The notes beneath the pieces are model-generated. The model did no database searches. It was not told the origin of the DNA and saw only the letters and a list, made by a program, of their open reading frames with translations. A stretch of DNA of 64,000 nucleotides from Nocardioides renjunii (lineage in GTDB: Bacteria > Actinomycetota > Actinomycetes > Propionibacteriales > Nocardioidaceae), in the NCBI RefSeq assembly GCF_034661175.1, contig NZ_CP141058.1, forward strand, positions 1,178,001 to 1,242,000, in the 5' to 3' direction. A program made the position numbers and the translations under genes. Positions 25,132 through 35,015 of the stretch are shown here, piece after piece. Each line of letters opens with the position of its first letter. The stretch's first letter is position 1.

Positions 25132-25803
25132 TCAGCGCCTTGCCCGCGGGCGCATGTAGGCGTCGATGCGCTCCTGCAGGTGCCCGGCAAGACCGTCGAC
25201 CGCGAGCAGCGAGGGAAGGAGGGCCGGCTCCACGGTCAGGGCGCGGAACAGCGTCGCCACGGTGATGCCGTGGTCGGGCCGCTCGACCACGGCCACGGTG
25301 TCGCCGGCGCGCAGCAGTCCTTCCTGGAGGACGCGGAGGTAGACGCCGGGCCGTCCCTCCCTCGTGAACCGCTTGACCCACGCGCTGGGGTCGTAGCCCG
25401 TGCGCTGCATCCACGTCTTGAAGTCGTTGCACGGCGTCCGGACCGATGCCACCTCCAGGACGACGTCACCGATCCGCCAGCGCTCCCCGAGCAGGCACTG
25501 GCCCTGGTCGATCCCGACGGTGGTGAGGTTCTCGCTGAACTGCCCGTCGCCGATGCTCCTGCCCAGCTGGGCCGCCCAGTGGTCGAGGTCCTCGCGCGCG
25601 TACGCCGACACGGCGCGGTCGGGGCCGCCGTGGTTCGCCGTGTCGAACACTCCGTCGCCGCGCAGCCCGCTGCTGGTGACCGGCACGGCGCCGGTGGCCG
25701 GCGCCTTGTCCATCCCGGTGGCGCCGAGCCCGGCCCAGGGCGCCGGCCGCGGCAGGCCGACGTTGACTGACGCGACGTGCGGCACGACGTCCTCGCGGAT
25801 CAC
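25132..25803 (-). CDS. MOSC-domain protein
   Basis: 223 residues from the GTG at 25803, which has an AAGGGGGG ribosome-site-like stretch just upstream; a start at 25830 is possible. The domain shows the MOSC pattern: DGVFDTANHGGPDRAVSAYAREDLDHW, FSENLTT, and VRTPCNDF with the conserved Cys that carries sulfur or coordinates the molybdenum cofactor in this family. Stand-alone bacterial members (YiiM-like) detoxify N-hydroxylated bases or handle metal-sulfur groups. A molybdenum hydroxylase is encoded 22 kb away but nothing ties the two together. Confidence 0.85.
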   Translation of the reverse strand: MIREDVVPHVASVNVGLPRPAPWAGLGATGMDKAPATGAVPVTSSGLRGDGVFDTANHGGPDRAVSAYAREDLDHWAAQLGRSIGDGQFSENLTTVGIDQGQCLLGERWRIGDVVLEVASVRTPCNDFKTWMQRTGYDPSAWVKRFTREGRPGVYLRVLQEGLLRAGDTVAVVERPDHGITVATLFRALTVEPALLPSLLAVDGLAGHLQERIDAYMRPRARR

Positions 25804-25914
25804 GGTCCCCCCTTGCCCGGCGTGCGGCACGCCTGCGCCGAGCCGTACCCCACCACACCCGGACGGATGCCGGCGTGCGCCTACCCTAGGAGCTCACCTG
25901 CCTCGGGGGTTCCC

Positions 25915-27273
25915 GTGCACCTGCTCCGCCTGCTCTCCGCTCCTGCCCTTGTCGGCGTCGCTGCCTCCCTCGTCACGCCGTCGCCCGGTGCGGTCGCCGC
26001 GGTGGAGGACGCCTGGCGCCCGCTGCAGGACGCGGGGGGTGCCACCGTCGCCGTGGCGCTGGAGGACGGGACGACCGCGCTCCTCAGCGTCGGCGGACCC
26101 GACGACGCGACCATCTTCGACCAGCGCCGCACCGCCGACGGCACCCTGCTGCCTCCGACCCTGGTGGCGTCCGTCGAGCGCGCCAAGAGCTGCCGCCCGG
26201 CCGAGGCCGTCACCGCGCGGGGCAGCTTCGCGGTCGCCGTGGAGTGCCGGACGAAGACCGGCGAGGACGACCCGCCCGCCACCCTGGTCGAGCTGGTGTG
26301 GACCCAGGACGACGGCTGGGTGACGCGCGTCGAGCCGGAGGCCGAGCTCGGGTCGCTCGACTACTCGGCGGGGGGCCAGTACGTCGCCTTCGCGACCAAC
26401 AGCGAGTACGGCGAGCCGCACCACGTGACGAGCTACCACCCCGACCTCGGCTGGCGGGACCTCACCCGTGACGAGCTCGGCCTGACCGGGGACGACATCG
26501 TCGCCGCGATCAGCGACTCCGGCAACGTGGTCGCCGTGCGCGGTGCCGGCTTCGAGGACGAGCCCGGCTACTGGTTCGGTGGCCGGCTCGTCGTCGAGAC
26601 GTACGACGACGCGGCGGGCACCTGGACGCGACGGCTCGACCGCAGCCACCCCGACGGCGGCATCGACCCGCTGGCGGTGGACCTCGTCGGGCGTCGGTTC
26701 ACCGCGACGATCGTCCGGTCCCGGTCGACGGGCGAGCTCGACGGCCTCGACGACCGGGTCGTCGTCCTGTCGGGCCGGCCGGGCGACCCGCGATCGTCCT
26801 CGGCGTCCCGCTGGAGCCGCTGGGTCCTCACCGGCTCGGCGGCCACCACGCGAGCGGGTGTCGCCGTCGCGTCGTGGCACGCCGTCGACCGCCGGGGGAC
26901 CGCCAAGCCGTGGCTGGCGACGTGGGCCCCGAAGCGCCCGAGACCGTCCGTGACGGACCTCCGCTGGCGCACGACCCTGACCGACGGTGCGATCTTCGGT
27001 CGGGCCATGGACGTCTCGGTCAGCGCGAACGGCCGCGGCGCCCTCGCGTACGTCCGGCACCCCCGCGAGGACAGCTCGTGGACGGTGGCGGGCGAGTCGT
27101 TCCGGGTCGCGCGCGACGGGCGCCTGACCGACCGGGTGCCGGCGACGTGGGCGCGTCCGGCCGACACGATCGTCACCTCGGTGGCGAGCGCGCGGACCGC
27201 CAGCATCACGCTCGGGGGCATGGTCGGCTCGGAGTTCCCGACGCTCGAGACGAGCTACAGCACCCTGCCCTGA
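25915..27273 (+). CDS. Secreted protein of unknown function
   Basis: 452 residues. The GTG at 25915 gives a signal peptide (VHLLRLLSAPALVGVAASLV, cleavage near GAVAA); the upstream open frame is not protein-like. The mature part has repeated strand-rich units such as YVAFATNSEYG, VVAVRGAGF, RFTATIVRSR and GRGALAYVRH, compatible with a beta-propeller, but I could not assign a family. No catalytic motif. A TACCCT hexamer at 25882-25887 could be its -10 box. It converges with the SDR gene, four bases between stops. Confidence 0.65.
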   Translation: MHLLRLLSAPALVGVAASLVTPSPGAVAAVEDAWRPLQDAGGATVAVALEDGTTALLSVGGPDDATIFDQRRTADGTLLPPTLVASVERAKSCRPAEAVTARGSFAVAVECRTKTGEDDPPATLVELVWTQDDGWVTRVEPEAELGSLDYSAGGQYVAFATNSEYGEPHHVTSYHPDLGWRDLTRDELGLTGDDIVAAISDSGNVVAVRGAGFEDEPGYWFGGRLVVETYDDAAGTWTRRLDRSHPDGGIDPLAVDLVGRRFTATIVRSRSTGELDGLDDRVVVLSGRPGDPRSSSASRWSRWVLTGSAATTRAGVAVASWHAVDRRGTAKPWLATWAPKRPRPSVTDLRWRTTLTDGAIFGRAMDVSVSANGRGALAYVRHPREDSSWTVAGESFRVARDGRLTDRVPATWARPADTIVTSVASARTASITLGGMVGSEFPTLETSYSTLP

Positions 27274-27277
27274 GCCC

Positions 27278-28030
27278 TCAGCGACGCCCGACCGACTGCG
27301 TCAGCCGCAGCACCCGGTTGGGGATGGCGCGTGTGAGCGCGACGATCGTCTTGTACTGCGCGCCCGGGATCGAGTACGCCCGGCCCTTGTCGAAGTCCTC
27401 GAGCGAGGTGCGCACGAGGAAGTCGACGTCGAGCCACATGAAGCCCTCGCCGCGCTTGACGTCCATCCGCTGGTGGAACTCGGTCTTGGTGAAGCCGGGG
27501 CACAGCGCCATGACCCTGACCCCGCGGGACCCGTACTCCAGGTGCGCCCACTCGCTGAAGCTGTTGACCCAGGCCTTGGCGGCGGAGTAGGTGCCGCGGG
27601 GGAGGAACGCGGCGACGCTGGAGACGTTGATGATCCCGCCGTGGCCCCGCTCGGCCATCGGGCGGAGCGCGGCGTGGCTCAGCCGCAGCACGGCGGTGAC
27701 CAGCACCTCGAGCATCGCGGTCTCCTCGTCGGCGGTGTTGTCGAGGAAGCGCTGCTTGAGGCCGAAGCCGGCGTTGTTGACCAGCAGGTCGACGGGGCGG
27801 TCGCGGTCGGCGAGGCGGGCCTCGACGCGGGCCAGGTCGTCGCGGTCGACGAGGTCGGCGACGAGCACCTCGACCTCCACCTGGTGGGCGCGGCGCAGCT
27901 CGTCGGCCACCTGCTCGAGACGGGCGGAGTCGCGCGCCACGAGGACGAGGTCGTCGCCGCGCGCGGCGAGCTGGACGGCGTACTCGTGGCCGATGCCGGC
28001 GGTCGCGCCGGTGATCAGTGAGGTGCTCAT
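27278..28030 (-). CDS. Short-chain dehydrogenase/reductase
   Basis: 250 residues, the classical SDR length. LITGATAGIGHEYA is the NAD(P)-binding TGxxxGIG; LLVNNAGFG, INVSSVAAF and TYSAAKAW provide Asn, Ser, Tyr and Lys of the catalytic tetrad; CPGFTKTEF is the post-strand motif. An Arg (ARDSARLE) after strand 2 suggests NADP preference. The C-terminal SIPGAQYKTIVALTRAIP places it near the DltE/YdfG-like acyl or carbonyl reductases. Substrate unknown. It diverges from the ParA-like gene with about 60 bp between. Confidence 0.9.
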   Translation of the reverse strand: MSTSLITGATAGIGHEYAVQLAARGDDLVLVARDSARLEQVADELRRAHQVEVEVLVADLVDRDDLARVEARLADRDRPVDLLVNNAGFGLKQRFLDNTADEETAMLEVLVTAVLRLSHAALRPMAERGHGGIINVSSVAAFLPRGTYSAAKAWVNSFSEWAHLEYGSRGVRVMALCPGFTKTEFHQRMDVKRGEGFMWLDVDFLVRTSLEDFDKGRAYSIPGAQYKTIVALTRAIPNRVLRLTQSVGRR

Positions 28031-28090
28031 GGCGCCAGCATTTCAGTACGCGGCTCTCGCCCGCGACCCCGTCCTGCACAATTGCGGGCA

Positions 28091-28954
28091 ATGAGCACCG
28101 AGAGCCGGGCCGCAGGCCCCGTGACGCTGGCCGTCGCCAACCAGAAGGGCGGCGTCGCCAAGACGACGTCCGTCGCCTCGATCGGTGCCGCCCTGGCCGA
28201 GCTGGGCCACCGCGTGCTGCTGGTCGACCTCGACCCGCAGGCGTGCCTCACCTTCTCCCTGGGCATCGACCCGGAGGACCTCGAGACGTCGGTGCACCAC
28301 GTGCTCACCCAGGGCGTGGACCCGGCCGAGGTGGTCCTCGCGACCGAGGACGGCGTCGACGTCCTGCCGGCGACCATCGAGCTGGCCCGCGCCGAGGCCG
28401 ACCTGCTCACCCGCACCGGGCGCGAGCACGTCATCAAGGGCGCGCTCGAGCAGCTGGCCGAGGACCTCGCCGACTCCGACGAGGGACCGTACGACTGGGT
28501 CCTGCTGGACTGCCCGCCGTCGCTCGGCGTGCTCACGGTCGCCGCGCTCACCGCCGCCGACGGCGTGCTGGTGCCGCTGCAGTGCGAGACGCTCTCGCAC
28601 CGCGGGGTCGGCCAGCTGCTCGACACCGTGCACGACGTACGCCGCTTCACCAACCGCGGCCTCGAGGTGTGGGGCGTGCTGCCGACGCTCTACGACGGCC
28701 GCACCAACCACGCCCGCACCGTGCTGGAGACCATCAGCGAGACCTACGACCTCGAGGTCGTCGAGCCGCCGATCCCCAAGACGATCAAGTTCGCCGAGGC
28801 GCCGGCAGCCGGACGGTCCATCCTGGCCACCAGCCGCAGCAGCAAGGGCGCCGCCGCCTACCGGCAGGTCGCCGAGAACCTGGTCGCCCGCGCCGCCCGG
28901 CCGAAGGCCGCACCGGCCCGGACGCGGAAGAAGGCCCCCGCGCGCGAGCGCTGA
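28091..28954 (+). CDS. Orphan ParA-like ATPase
   Basis: 287 residues starting at the ATG at 28091; CACAAT eight bases upstream could be a leaderless -10 box. ANQKGGVAKTTSVASIGAAL is the deviant Walker A loop of ParA/MinD proteins (Ala replaces the usual Gly before KTT), with VLLVDLDPQACLT, DWVLLDCPPSLGV and VLVPLQCE following. A Lys/Arg/Pro-rich tail of about 25 residues follows the domain. There is no ParB gene or parS-like site nearby, so it is not the chromosome-partition locus. In mycobacteria the equivalent gene (Rv3213c, from memory) also stands beside rhlE. It may position something on the nucleoid; unknown. Confidence 0.87.
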   Translation: MSTESRAAGPVTLAVANQKGGVAKTTSVASIGAALAELGHRVLLVDLDPQACLTFSLGIDPEDLETSVHHVLTQGVDPAEVVLATEDGVDVLPATIELARAEADLLTRTGREHVIKGALEQLAEDLADSDEGPYDWVLLDCPPSLGVLTVAALTAADGVLVPLQCETLSHRGVGQLLDTVHDVRRFTNRGLEVWGVLPTLYDGRTNHARTVLETISETYDLEVVEPPIPKTIKFAEAPAAGRSILATSRSSKGAAAYRQVAENLVARAARPKAAPARTRKKAPARER

Positions 28955-28979
28955 GGGCCTCCTCCGTCGAGCCGGTGGA

Positions 28980-30413
<1,434 letters not shown>

Positions 30414-30545
30414 GAAGTGTCGCTTTCAGAGTCGGGTCGTCCCACGCGTTTGCGGTCAGCCCACTCCGATGAGGATCGCCGACCGCGCACATACAGGCGG
30501 CCACCGGACACGTTGTCGGCGGCTCGGTCGACATCATGCTATCGC

Positions 30546-30551
30546 TACGCT
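30546..30551 (+). promoter_or_regulatory. Leaderless -10 box TACGCT
   Basis: TACGCT, six bases before the ATG at 30558. The 144-bp gap to the divergent helicase start holds nothing else I can name apart from the helicase promoter, which I could not place. Confidence 0.5.
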
Positions 30552-30557
30552 GCGCGC

Positions 30558-31232
30558 ATGACTGAATCGCCCGACGAGGACTACCGCCTGGCCGCGATCG
30601 ACCTCCTCGGAGCGATCGCCTACGGCGAGCTGTCAGCCTTCGAGCGGCTCGTCGAGGACGCCAAGATGGCGCCCGGCATCGACGACAAGATCGCCATCGG
30701 CGCAATGGCCACCGCCGAGTTCGGGCACCTGCAGAAGCTGGTCGGCCGGCTCGCGGAGCTCGGCGCCGACCCGGCGGAGGCGATGCAGGTCTTCCGCACG
30801 AGCTTCGACAGCTTCCACGCCCACACCGCGCCCTCGGACTACTACGAGGGGCTCATCAAGGCCTACGTCGGCGACGGCCTCGCCGCCGACTTCTACCGCG
30901 AGATCGCGGCCTACCTCGACGCCGAGACGCGCGAGGTCATCATCAGCTCGCTGGAGGACACCGGCCAGACGGCCTTCATCGTCGAGCGGGTCCGCGCCGG
31001 CATCGCCGAGGACCACCGGCTCGGCGGCCGACTGGCGCTGTGGGGCCGGCGGCTGATGGGTGAGGCGCTCACCCAGGCCCAGCGCGTGGCCGGCGACCGC
31101 GACGCCCTCACCGCGCTGCTGGTCGGGGGAGTGGACCGCCCGGGCCTCGACCTGGCCGCGCTCGGGCGCATGTTCACGCGGCTCACCGAGCTGCACACCG
31201 ATCGGATGGCCGAGCTCGGCCTCGAGGCCTGA
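30558..31232 (+). CDS. Ferritin-like-fold protein (conserved actinobacterial)
   Basis: 224 residues, almost wholly helical. The pattern IDLLGAIAYGELSAFERLVEDA ... MATAEFGHLQKL and the later YYEGLIKAYVGDGLAADFYREIA match the tRNA-(ms2io6A)-hydroxylase/ferritin-like family, in which Glu and His residues of a four-helix bundle bind a di-iron centre. Conserved acids (GEL, TAEFGH) are present, but I cannot confirm a complete ligand set. It is part of the conserved order rhlE, ferritin-like, DUF3107, TetR, moeZ. A strong terminator follows. Confidence 0.85.
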   Translation: MTESPDEDYRLAAIDLLGAIAYGELSAFERLVEDAKMAPGIDDKIAIGAMATAEFGHLQKLVGRLAELGADPAEAMQVFRTSFDSFHAHTAPSDYYEGLIKAYVGDGLAADFYREIAAYLDAETREVIISSLEDTGQTAFIVERVRAGIAEDHRLGGRLALWGRRLMGEALTQAQRVAGDRDALTALLVGGVDRPGLDLAALGRMFTRLTELHTDRMAELGLEA

Positions 31233-31246
31233 GCCGCCCGCACGGA

Positions 31247-31282
31247 CGAAGGGCCCCGCACCGGTCGGTGCGGGGCCCTTCG
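31247..31282. terminator. Strong bidirectional terminator
   Basis: Perfect 16-base arms (CGAAGGGCCCCGCACC and its complement) around a GGTC loop, 14 bp after the ferritin-like gene. It also lies 39 bp beyond the stop of the oppositely directed GlsB/YeaQ gene, so it can end both transcripts. Confidence 0.9.
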
Positions 31283-31321
31283 TGGTGAGCCGTGCGGACG
31301 TGCCGCGGGATCAGACCGGGG

Positions 31322-31606
31322 TCAGACCCGCGTGCGGCTGCCGCTGTTGCGTCCGGTCACCGTCGAGGCGATGACCACGAGGACGGCTGCCGTCACGACC
31401 GCGACGATCCAGCGGACCCAGTCGATGCCACCGGAGCCGTCGCCACCGAACAGCGAGTAGATCCAGTAGCCGAGCAGCACGCCACCGATGCCGCACAGGA
31501 TCGTGAGCCAGATGGGGATGTTGTCCTTGTCGCCCGGGGCGACCAGCTTGCCGAGCAGCCCGATGATCGCTCCGATGACGATGAGGACGATGAGATCTAC
31601 GACCAT
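31322..31606 (-). CDS. GlsB/YeaQ/YmgE family small membrane protein
   Basis: 94 residues with three membrane helices: LIVLIVIGAIIGLLGKLVAP, IWLTILCGIGGVLLGYWIYS and WIVAVVTAAVLVVIASTV. The first two contain the glycine pattern of the transglycosylase-associated/GlsB family, small inner-membrane proteins induced by stress in several bacteria. Biochemical role unknown. The ATG at 31606 is preceded by AAAGGGTGA. Three palindromes upstream (31627-31642, 31649-31667, 31719-31738) suggest tight regulation. Confidence 0.9.
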   Translation of the reverse strand: MVVDLIVLIVIGAIIGLLGKLVAPGDKDNIPIWLTILCGIGGVLLGYWIYSLFGGDGSGGIDWVRWIVAVVTAAVLVVIASTVTGRNSGSRTRV

Positions 31607-31626
31607 GATGGATCACCCTTTCTTTT

Positions 31627-31642
31627 GTCACGAGCTCGTGAC
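31627..31642. promoter_or_regulatory. Perfect 16-bp palindrome upstream of the GlsB/YeaQ gene
   Basis: GTCACGAGCTCGTGAC, 20 bp before the start codon on the minus strand. Perfect symmetry and position between promoter region and ribosome site fit a repressor operator; as RNA it would also fold into a hairpin immediately before the ribosome-binding site, so a post-transcriptional role is equally possible. Confidence 0.55.
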
Positions 31643-31648
31643 TGGAGT

Positions 31649-31667
31649 GCCGGCATCGTGTGCCGGC
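31649..31667. promoter_or_regulatory. Inverted repeat GCCGGCA-N5-TGCCGGC
   Basis: Perfect 7-base arms with a 5-bp spacer, six bases beyond the 16-bp palindrome and probably inside the same promoter/leader region of the minus-strand GlsB/YeaQ gene. Confidence 0.4.
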
Positions 31668-31718
31668 TCTTCACCCTGTTCCCCGTGTGGGAAGGACTAA
31701 TCGTCCCGTCCCCCCGTA

Positions 31719-31738
31719 GGGATGAAGCGCTTCACCCC
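31719..31738. promoter_or_regulatory. 20-bp near-palindrome centred on TGAAGCGCTTCA
   Basis: A perfect 12-base core (31723-31734) extended by three paired bases on each side after one mismatch. It lies ten bases beyond the DUF3107 stop and far upstream of the GlsB/YeaQ start, so it may be an operator or a short DUF3107 terminator. Confidence 0.4.
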
Positions 31739-31748
31739 GGGTGGGGCC

Positions 31749-31967
31749 TCAGCGGAAGCCGACGGTGCTCGTGGTCGGCGAGCCGAGCTCGACGTAGGCG
31801 ATCTTGTCCGCGGGCACGACCACGGCGCGGCCCTTGGTGTCGGCGAGCCGCAGCAGGCCGCCGGAGGACAGGGCCTCCGCGAAGTGGGTCTCGATGTCCT
31901 CGGGCGTGCTCTCGGTGTCGAGCACCAGCTCGCGCTGGGCGTTCTGCACGCCGATCTTGACCTCCAC
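31749..31967 (-). CDS. DUF3107 small protein
   Basis: 72 residues from a GTG with GAAGGAG ten bases upstream. VEVKIGVQNAQRELVLDTE ... LLRLADTKGRAVVVPADKIAYVELG is the whole of DUF3107, a one-domain beta-rich actinobacterial protein (Rv3208A/TB9.4 in M. tuberculosis, from memory). It always appears beside a TetR regulator and moeZ, as here. Function unknown. Confidence 0.9.
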   Translation of the reverse strand: MEVKIGVQNAQRELVLDTESTPEDIETHFAEALSSGGLLRLADTKGRAVVVPADKIAYVELGSPTTSTVGFR

Positions 31968-32071
31968 GTGGTGCTCCTTCAGCTGTCGTCCTGGTCTCCG
32001 CCAGGGATGTCGTGCGGGATTGTCGTTCGGGGGTGTGACCCGAGTGTGCCGGGTCGGTGGTCGCGACCTGC

Positions 32072-32719
32072 TCAGTGGTCGTCGGTCCTCGGGTAGCCCC
32101 GGATGCCGCGCCAGGCCAGGCCGGCGATCAGGGCGGCCGCGTCGTCCTGGGTGATCTCGCCACCGCCCGCGAGCCAGAACCGCGCGGAGACCTGCGCCAT
32201 TCCCACCAGCGACACCGCGAGCAGCTCGGACGCCTCGTCGGGGAGGCCGGTGTCGGTGCGGATCACGTCGGCGATCATCGACGCGCACTCGGTGGTGACC
32301 CGGTCGACCCGCTCGCGCACGTCGGGCTCGCTGGTGAGGTCGGACTCGAAGACGAGGCGGAACGCACCCTCCTCCGAGGCGACGTAGCTGTAGAAGACCC
32401 GCATCGTCGCGGCGACGCGGTCCTTGTTGTCCGAGGTGGAGGCCAGCGCCTCGCGACAGTTGTCGATGATCATGTCGCAGGAGCTGTCGAGCAGCGCGAG
32501 GTAGAGGTCGAGCTTGCCGGGGAAGTGCTGGTAGAGCACCGGCTTGGAGACCCCGGCGCGCTCGGCGATGTCGTCCATCGCGGCGGCGTGGTAGCCCTGG
32601 GCCACGAAGACCTCGAGCGCGGACTCGAGGAGCTGGGCGCGACGCTCGCGGCGCGGCATCCGGCCGCCGCGCGGGCGCGGCGCGGTCTCGGACGTCGTGT
32701 CGGGCCTGCCTGCGCTCAC
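32072..32719 (-). CDS. TetR-family transcriptional regulator
   Basis: 215 residues from a GTG preceded by AGGAG. RRAQLLESALEVFVAQGYHAAAMDDIAERAGVSK with VLYQHFPGKLDLY is the TetR helix-turn-helix. The C-terminal ligand and dimer domain is typical in length. The gene points away from moeZ across 236 bp and towards DUF3107 (104 bp). Orthologue of the conserved TetR at this locus (Rv3208, from memory); targets and ligand unknown. The 32720-32955 gap shows no obvious palindrome. Confidence 0.92.
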   Translation of the reverse strand: MSAGRPDTTSETAPRPRGGRMPRRERRAQLLESALEVFVAQGYHAAAMDDIAERAGVSKPVLYQHFPGKLDLYLALLDSSCDMIIDNCREALASTSDNKDRVAATMRVFYSYVASEEGAFRLVFESDLTSEPDVRERVDRVTTECASMIADVIRTDTGLPDEASELLAVSLVGMAQVSARFWLAGGGEITQDDAAALIAGLAWRGIRGYPRTDDH

Positions 32720-32955
32720 GTGGTGCTCCTGGTGCTGCTGACGTTGCTCGGAGTCGGGTGGGGGTGGTTCGGGGAAGGTGGGGGGAGCCTATCGGCAGCC
32801 GGGTCTGCGCCGAGCGACGCGGTGCACGGCGACGCTCGCGCCCGGCACCGGGTCCGGATGCCGGGACGTCGTACGGCGGGCCGGGGCGGCGGCGGGAACA
32901 TGGAGGCGGTCCCGCAGGTTGTGCCGGGACCTGCCCGTCCCCCGAAGGAGTCACC

Positions 32956-34170
32956 GTGTCGCAGTCCTCGCCTCGACTGGCGCCGCTCGTCGAGCCGGCC
33001 GCCGAGCTCACCATCGACGAGGTCCGTCGCTACAGCCGCCACCTGATCATCCCCGACGTCGGGATGGCCGGGCAGAAGCGGCTCAAGAACGCCAAGGTGC
33101 TGGTCATCGGGGCCGGCGGCCTCGGCTCGCCGGCGCTGCTCTACCTCGCCGCGGCCGGCGTGGGCACCCTCGGGATCGCCGAGTTCGACACGGTCGACGA
33201 GTCCAACCTGCAGCGCCAGGTGATCCACGGCGTCAGTGACATCGACAAGCCCAAGGGCCAGTCGGCCAAGGAGTCGATCGCCGAGATCAACCCCTACGTC
33301 GAGGTCGTGCTGCACCCCGACCGGCTCGACAACGACAACGTGCTCGACGTGTTCCGCGGCTACGACCTCATCGTCGACGGCACCGACAACTTCGCCACGC
33401 GCTACATGGTCAACGACGCGGCGTACTTCCTCGGGATCCCCTACGTCTGGGGCTCGATCTACCGCTTCGACGGCCAGGCGTCGGTCTTCGCGCCGATGCT
33501 CGGTGAGGACCTGCCCTGCTACCGCTGCCTCTACCCCGAGCCGCCGCCGCCGGGCATGGTCCCCAGCTGTGCCGAGGGTGGCGTGCTGGGCGTGCTGTGC
33601 GCCTCGATCGGCTCCATCCAGGTCAACGAGGCCATCAAGCTCATCACCGGCATCGGTGAGCCGATCGCCGGCAAGCTGATGATCTACGACGCGCTGGAGA
33701 TGGAGTACCGCAAGCTCAAGGTGCGCAAGGACCCGAGCTGCGCGCTGTGCGGCGAGAACCCGACCGTCACCGAGCTCATCGACTACGACGCCTTCTGCGG
33801 CGCGGTGTCCGACGAGGCCGCCGAGGCCGCCGCCGGGTCGACGATCTCCGTCGTCCAGCTCGAGCACATGCTCAAGGAGCGCGAGAACGGCGAGCGCGAC
33901 TTCCTCCTCGTCGACGTCCGCGAGCCCAACGAGGCCGAGATCAACCACATCCCCGGCGCGGTCCTGATCCCCAAGGGCGAGTTCCTCAACGGCAACGCGC
34001 TCACCCAGCTGCCCAGCGACAAGCAGATCGTCATGCACTGCAAGTCGGGCGTGCGCTCCGCGGAGACCCTGGCGATCGTCAAGGGCGCGGGCTACGCCGA
34101 CGCGGTGCACGTGGGCGGCGGCGTCGTGGCCTGGGTCAGCCAGATCGACCCCAGCCAGCCGACGTACTGA
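32956..34170 (+). CDS. moeZ: Adenylyltransferase/sulfurtransferase MoeZ
   Basis: 404 residues from a GTG with GAAGGAG at 32944-32950. It adenylates the C-terminal glycine of small sulfur-carrier proteins and then transfers sulfur to make the thiocarboxylate used for molybdopterin, thiamine, cysteine or thiolated metabolites. ThiF/E1 domain (about 20-260): LVIGAGGLGSPALLYLAAAG for ATP, CYRC and CALC for the structural zinc. Rhodanese domain (about 290-400): LLVDVREPNE and MHCKSGVRSAE, with the sulfur-carrying Cys intact. Its product would supply the molybdenum hydroxylase encoded at 46377-50166, though moeZ is a housekeeping gene found at this place generally. Confidence 0.95.
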   Translation: MSQSSPRLAPLVEPAAELTIDEVRRYSRHLIIPDVGMAGQKRLKNAKVLVIGAGGLGSPALLYLAAAGVGTLGIAEFDTVDESNLQRQVIHGVSDIDKPKGQSAKESIAEINPYVEVVLHPDRLDNDNVLDVFRGYDLIVDGTDNFATRYMVNDAAYFLGIPYVWGSIYRFDGQASVFAPMLGEDLPCYRCLYPEPPPPGMVPSCAEGGVLGVLCASIGSIQVNEAIKLITGIGEPIAGKLMIYDALEMEYRKLKVRKDPSCALCGENPTVTELIDYDAFCGAVSDEAAEAAAGSTISVVQLEHMLKERENGERDFLLVDVREPNEAEINHIPGAVLIPKGEFLNGNALTQLPSDKQIVMHCKSGVRSAETLAIVKGAGYADAVHVGGGVVAWVSQIDPSQPTY

Positions 34171-34214
34171 CGCACCACTCGCCTGCACCACTCGCACGGC
34201 GCGACCCGCTCACC

Positions 34215-34220
34215 TAGGGT
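34215..34220 (+). promoter_or_regulatory. Leaderless -10 box TAGGGT
   Basis: TAGGGT, six bases before the ATG at 34227; it should drive the overlapping gene series 34227-39250. Confidence 0.55.
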
Positions 34221-34226
34221 CGCGCC

Positions 34227-35015
34227 ATGCGTGCGTTGCGAGACCTCCCGGCAGCGCGCGCGGTGCTGCTGGTGACTGCGACGAGCCTGTTCATGGTGTT
34301 GGTCGCATGGGCCACGCTCATCGGGCCCGACGAGGTCTTCACGGGTCCCGGCCGGATCGACCGGCCCGCGCCGACCCAGACGCGGACCTGCCTGCCCCTC
34401 GAGGTGGTGACCGGGGCCGACGGGACGACCACCGAGGAGGTGCCCGACAACCCCCGCGGCCTGCCGCTGTGCGAGCAGCCCGCCGGGGGCGAGGACCGCT
34501 CGGACCCGCCGCCGCGGTCCGACGCACCGCTCTGGCTGCAGGTGCTCGCCTGGGTCTTCCTGCTCGCCGTGCTGGCGGGGGTGCTCGCCGCCGCGGTCCT
34601 CGTCGTCCGCCTCGCCCGGGACCGGTCGGGCCCGCGCCGGCGCGAGCGCCGCGAGGCCGTCGAGTTCACCACGCTCGACGAGCCCGACCGGCTGGTGGAG
34701 GCGATCACCGAGGACGCCGCCGAGCAGGACGCGGTGCTCGGCACGGGTGACCCCCGCAACGCGATCGTCGCGGCGTGGCTGCGCTTCGAGGTGCAGGGCG
34801 CGTCCGCTGGTGTGGGGCGCAGGTCGTGGGAGACGTCCTCGGAGTACGCCCTCCGCATCCTCGACCTGGTCTCCGCCGACTCGGGGGCGGTCACCCGGCT
34901 GGCCGACCTCTACCGGGAGGCCCGCTTCTCCCAGCACCCGATCACCGAGGACCACCGCAGCCGTGCCCTCGAGGCGCTGGCCACGATCCGGCGCAGCCTG
35001 GAGGTGCGCACATGA
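34227..35015 (+). CDS. DUF4129 membrane protein
   Basis: 262 residues. Two membrane helices (about 11-31 and 108-132) flank an extracytoplasmic loop; the cytoplasmic C-terminal half contains the DUF4129 pattern NAIVAAWLRFEVQGASAGVGRRSWETSSEYALRIL. DUF4129 proteins habitually sit with MoxR and DUF58 genes, exactly as here, and are thought to belong to a membrane-associated MoxR chaperone module. The stop overlaps the next start by ATGA. Confidence 0.85.
   Translation: MRALRDLPAARAVLLVTATSLFMVLVAWATLIGPDEVFTGPGRIDRPAPTQTRTCLPLEVVTGADGTTTEEVPDNPRGLPLCEQPAGGEDRSDPPPRSDAPLWLQVLAWVFLLAVLAGVLAAAVLVVRLARDRSGPRRRERREAVEFTTLDEPDRLVEAITEDAAEQDAVLGTGDPRNAIVAAWLRFEVQGASAGVGRRSWETSSEYALRILDLVSADSGAVTRLADLYREARFSQHPITEDHRSRALEALATIRRSLEVRT

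Noticed and set aside
28091..28954. Chromosome-partition parAB locus
   Set aside because: No parB, parS-like sites, rnpA/rpmH or other origin-region genes nearby.
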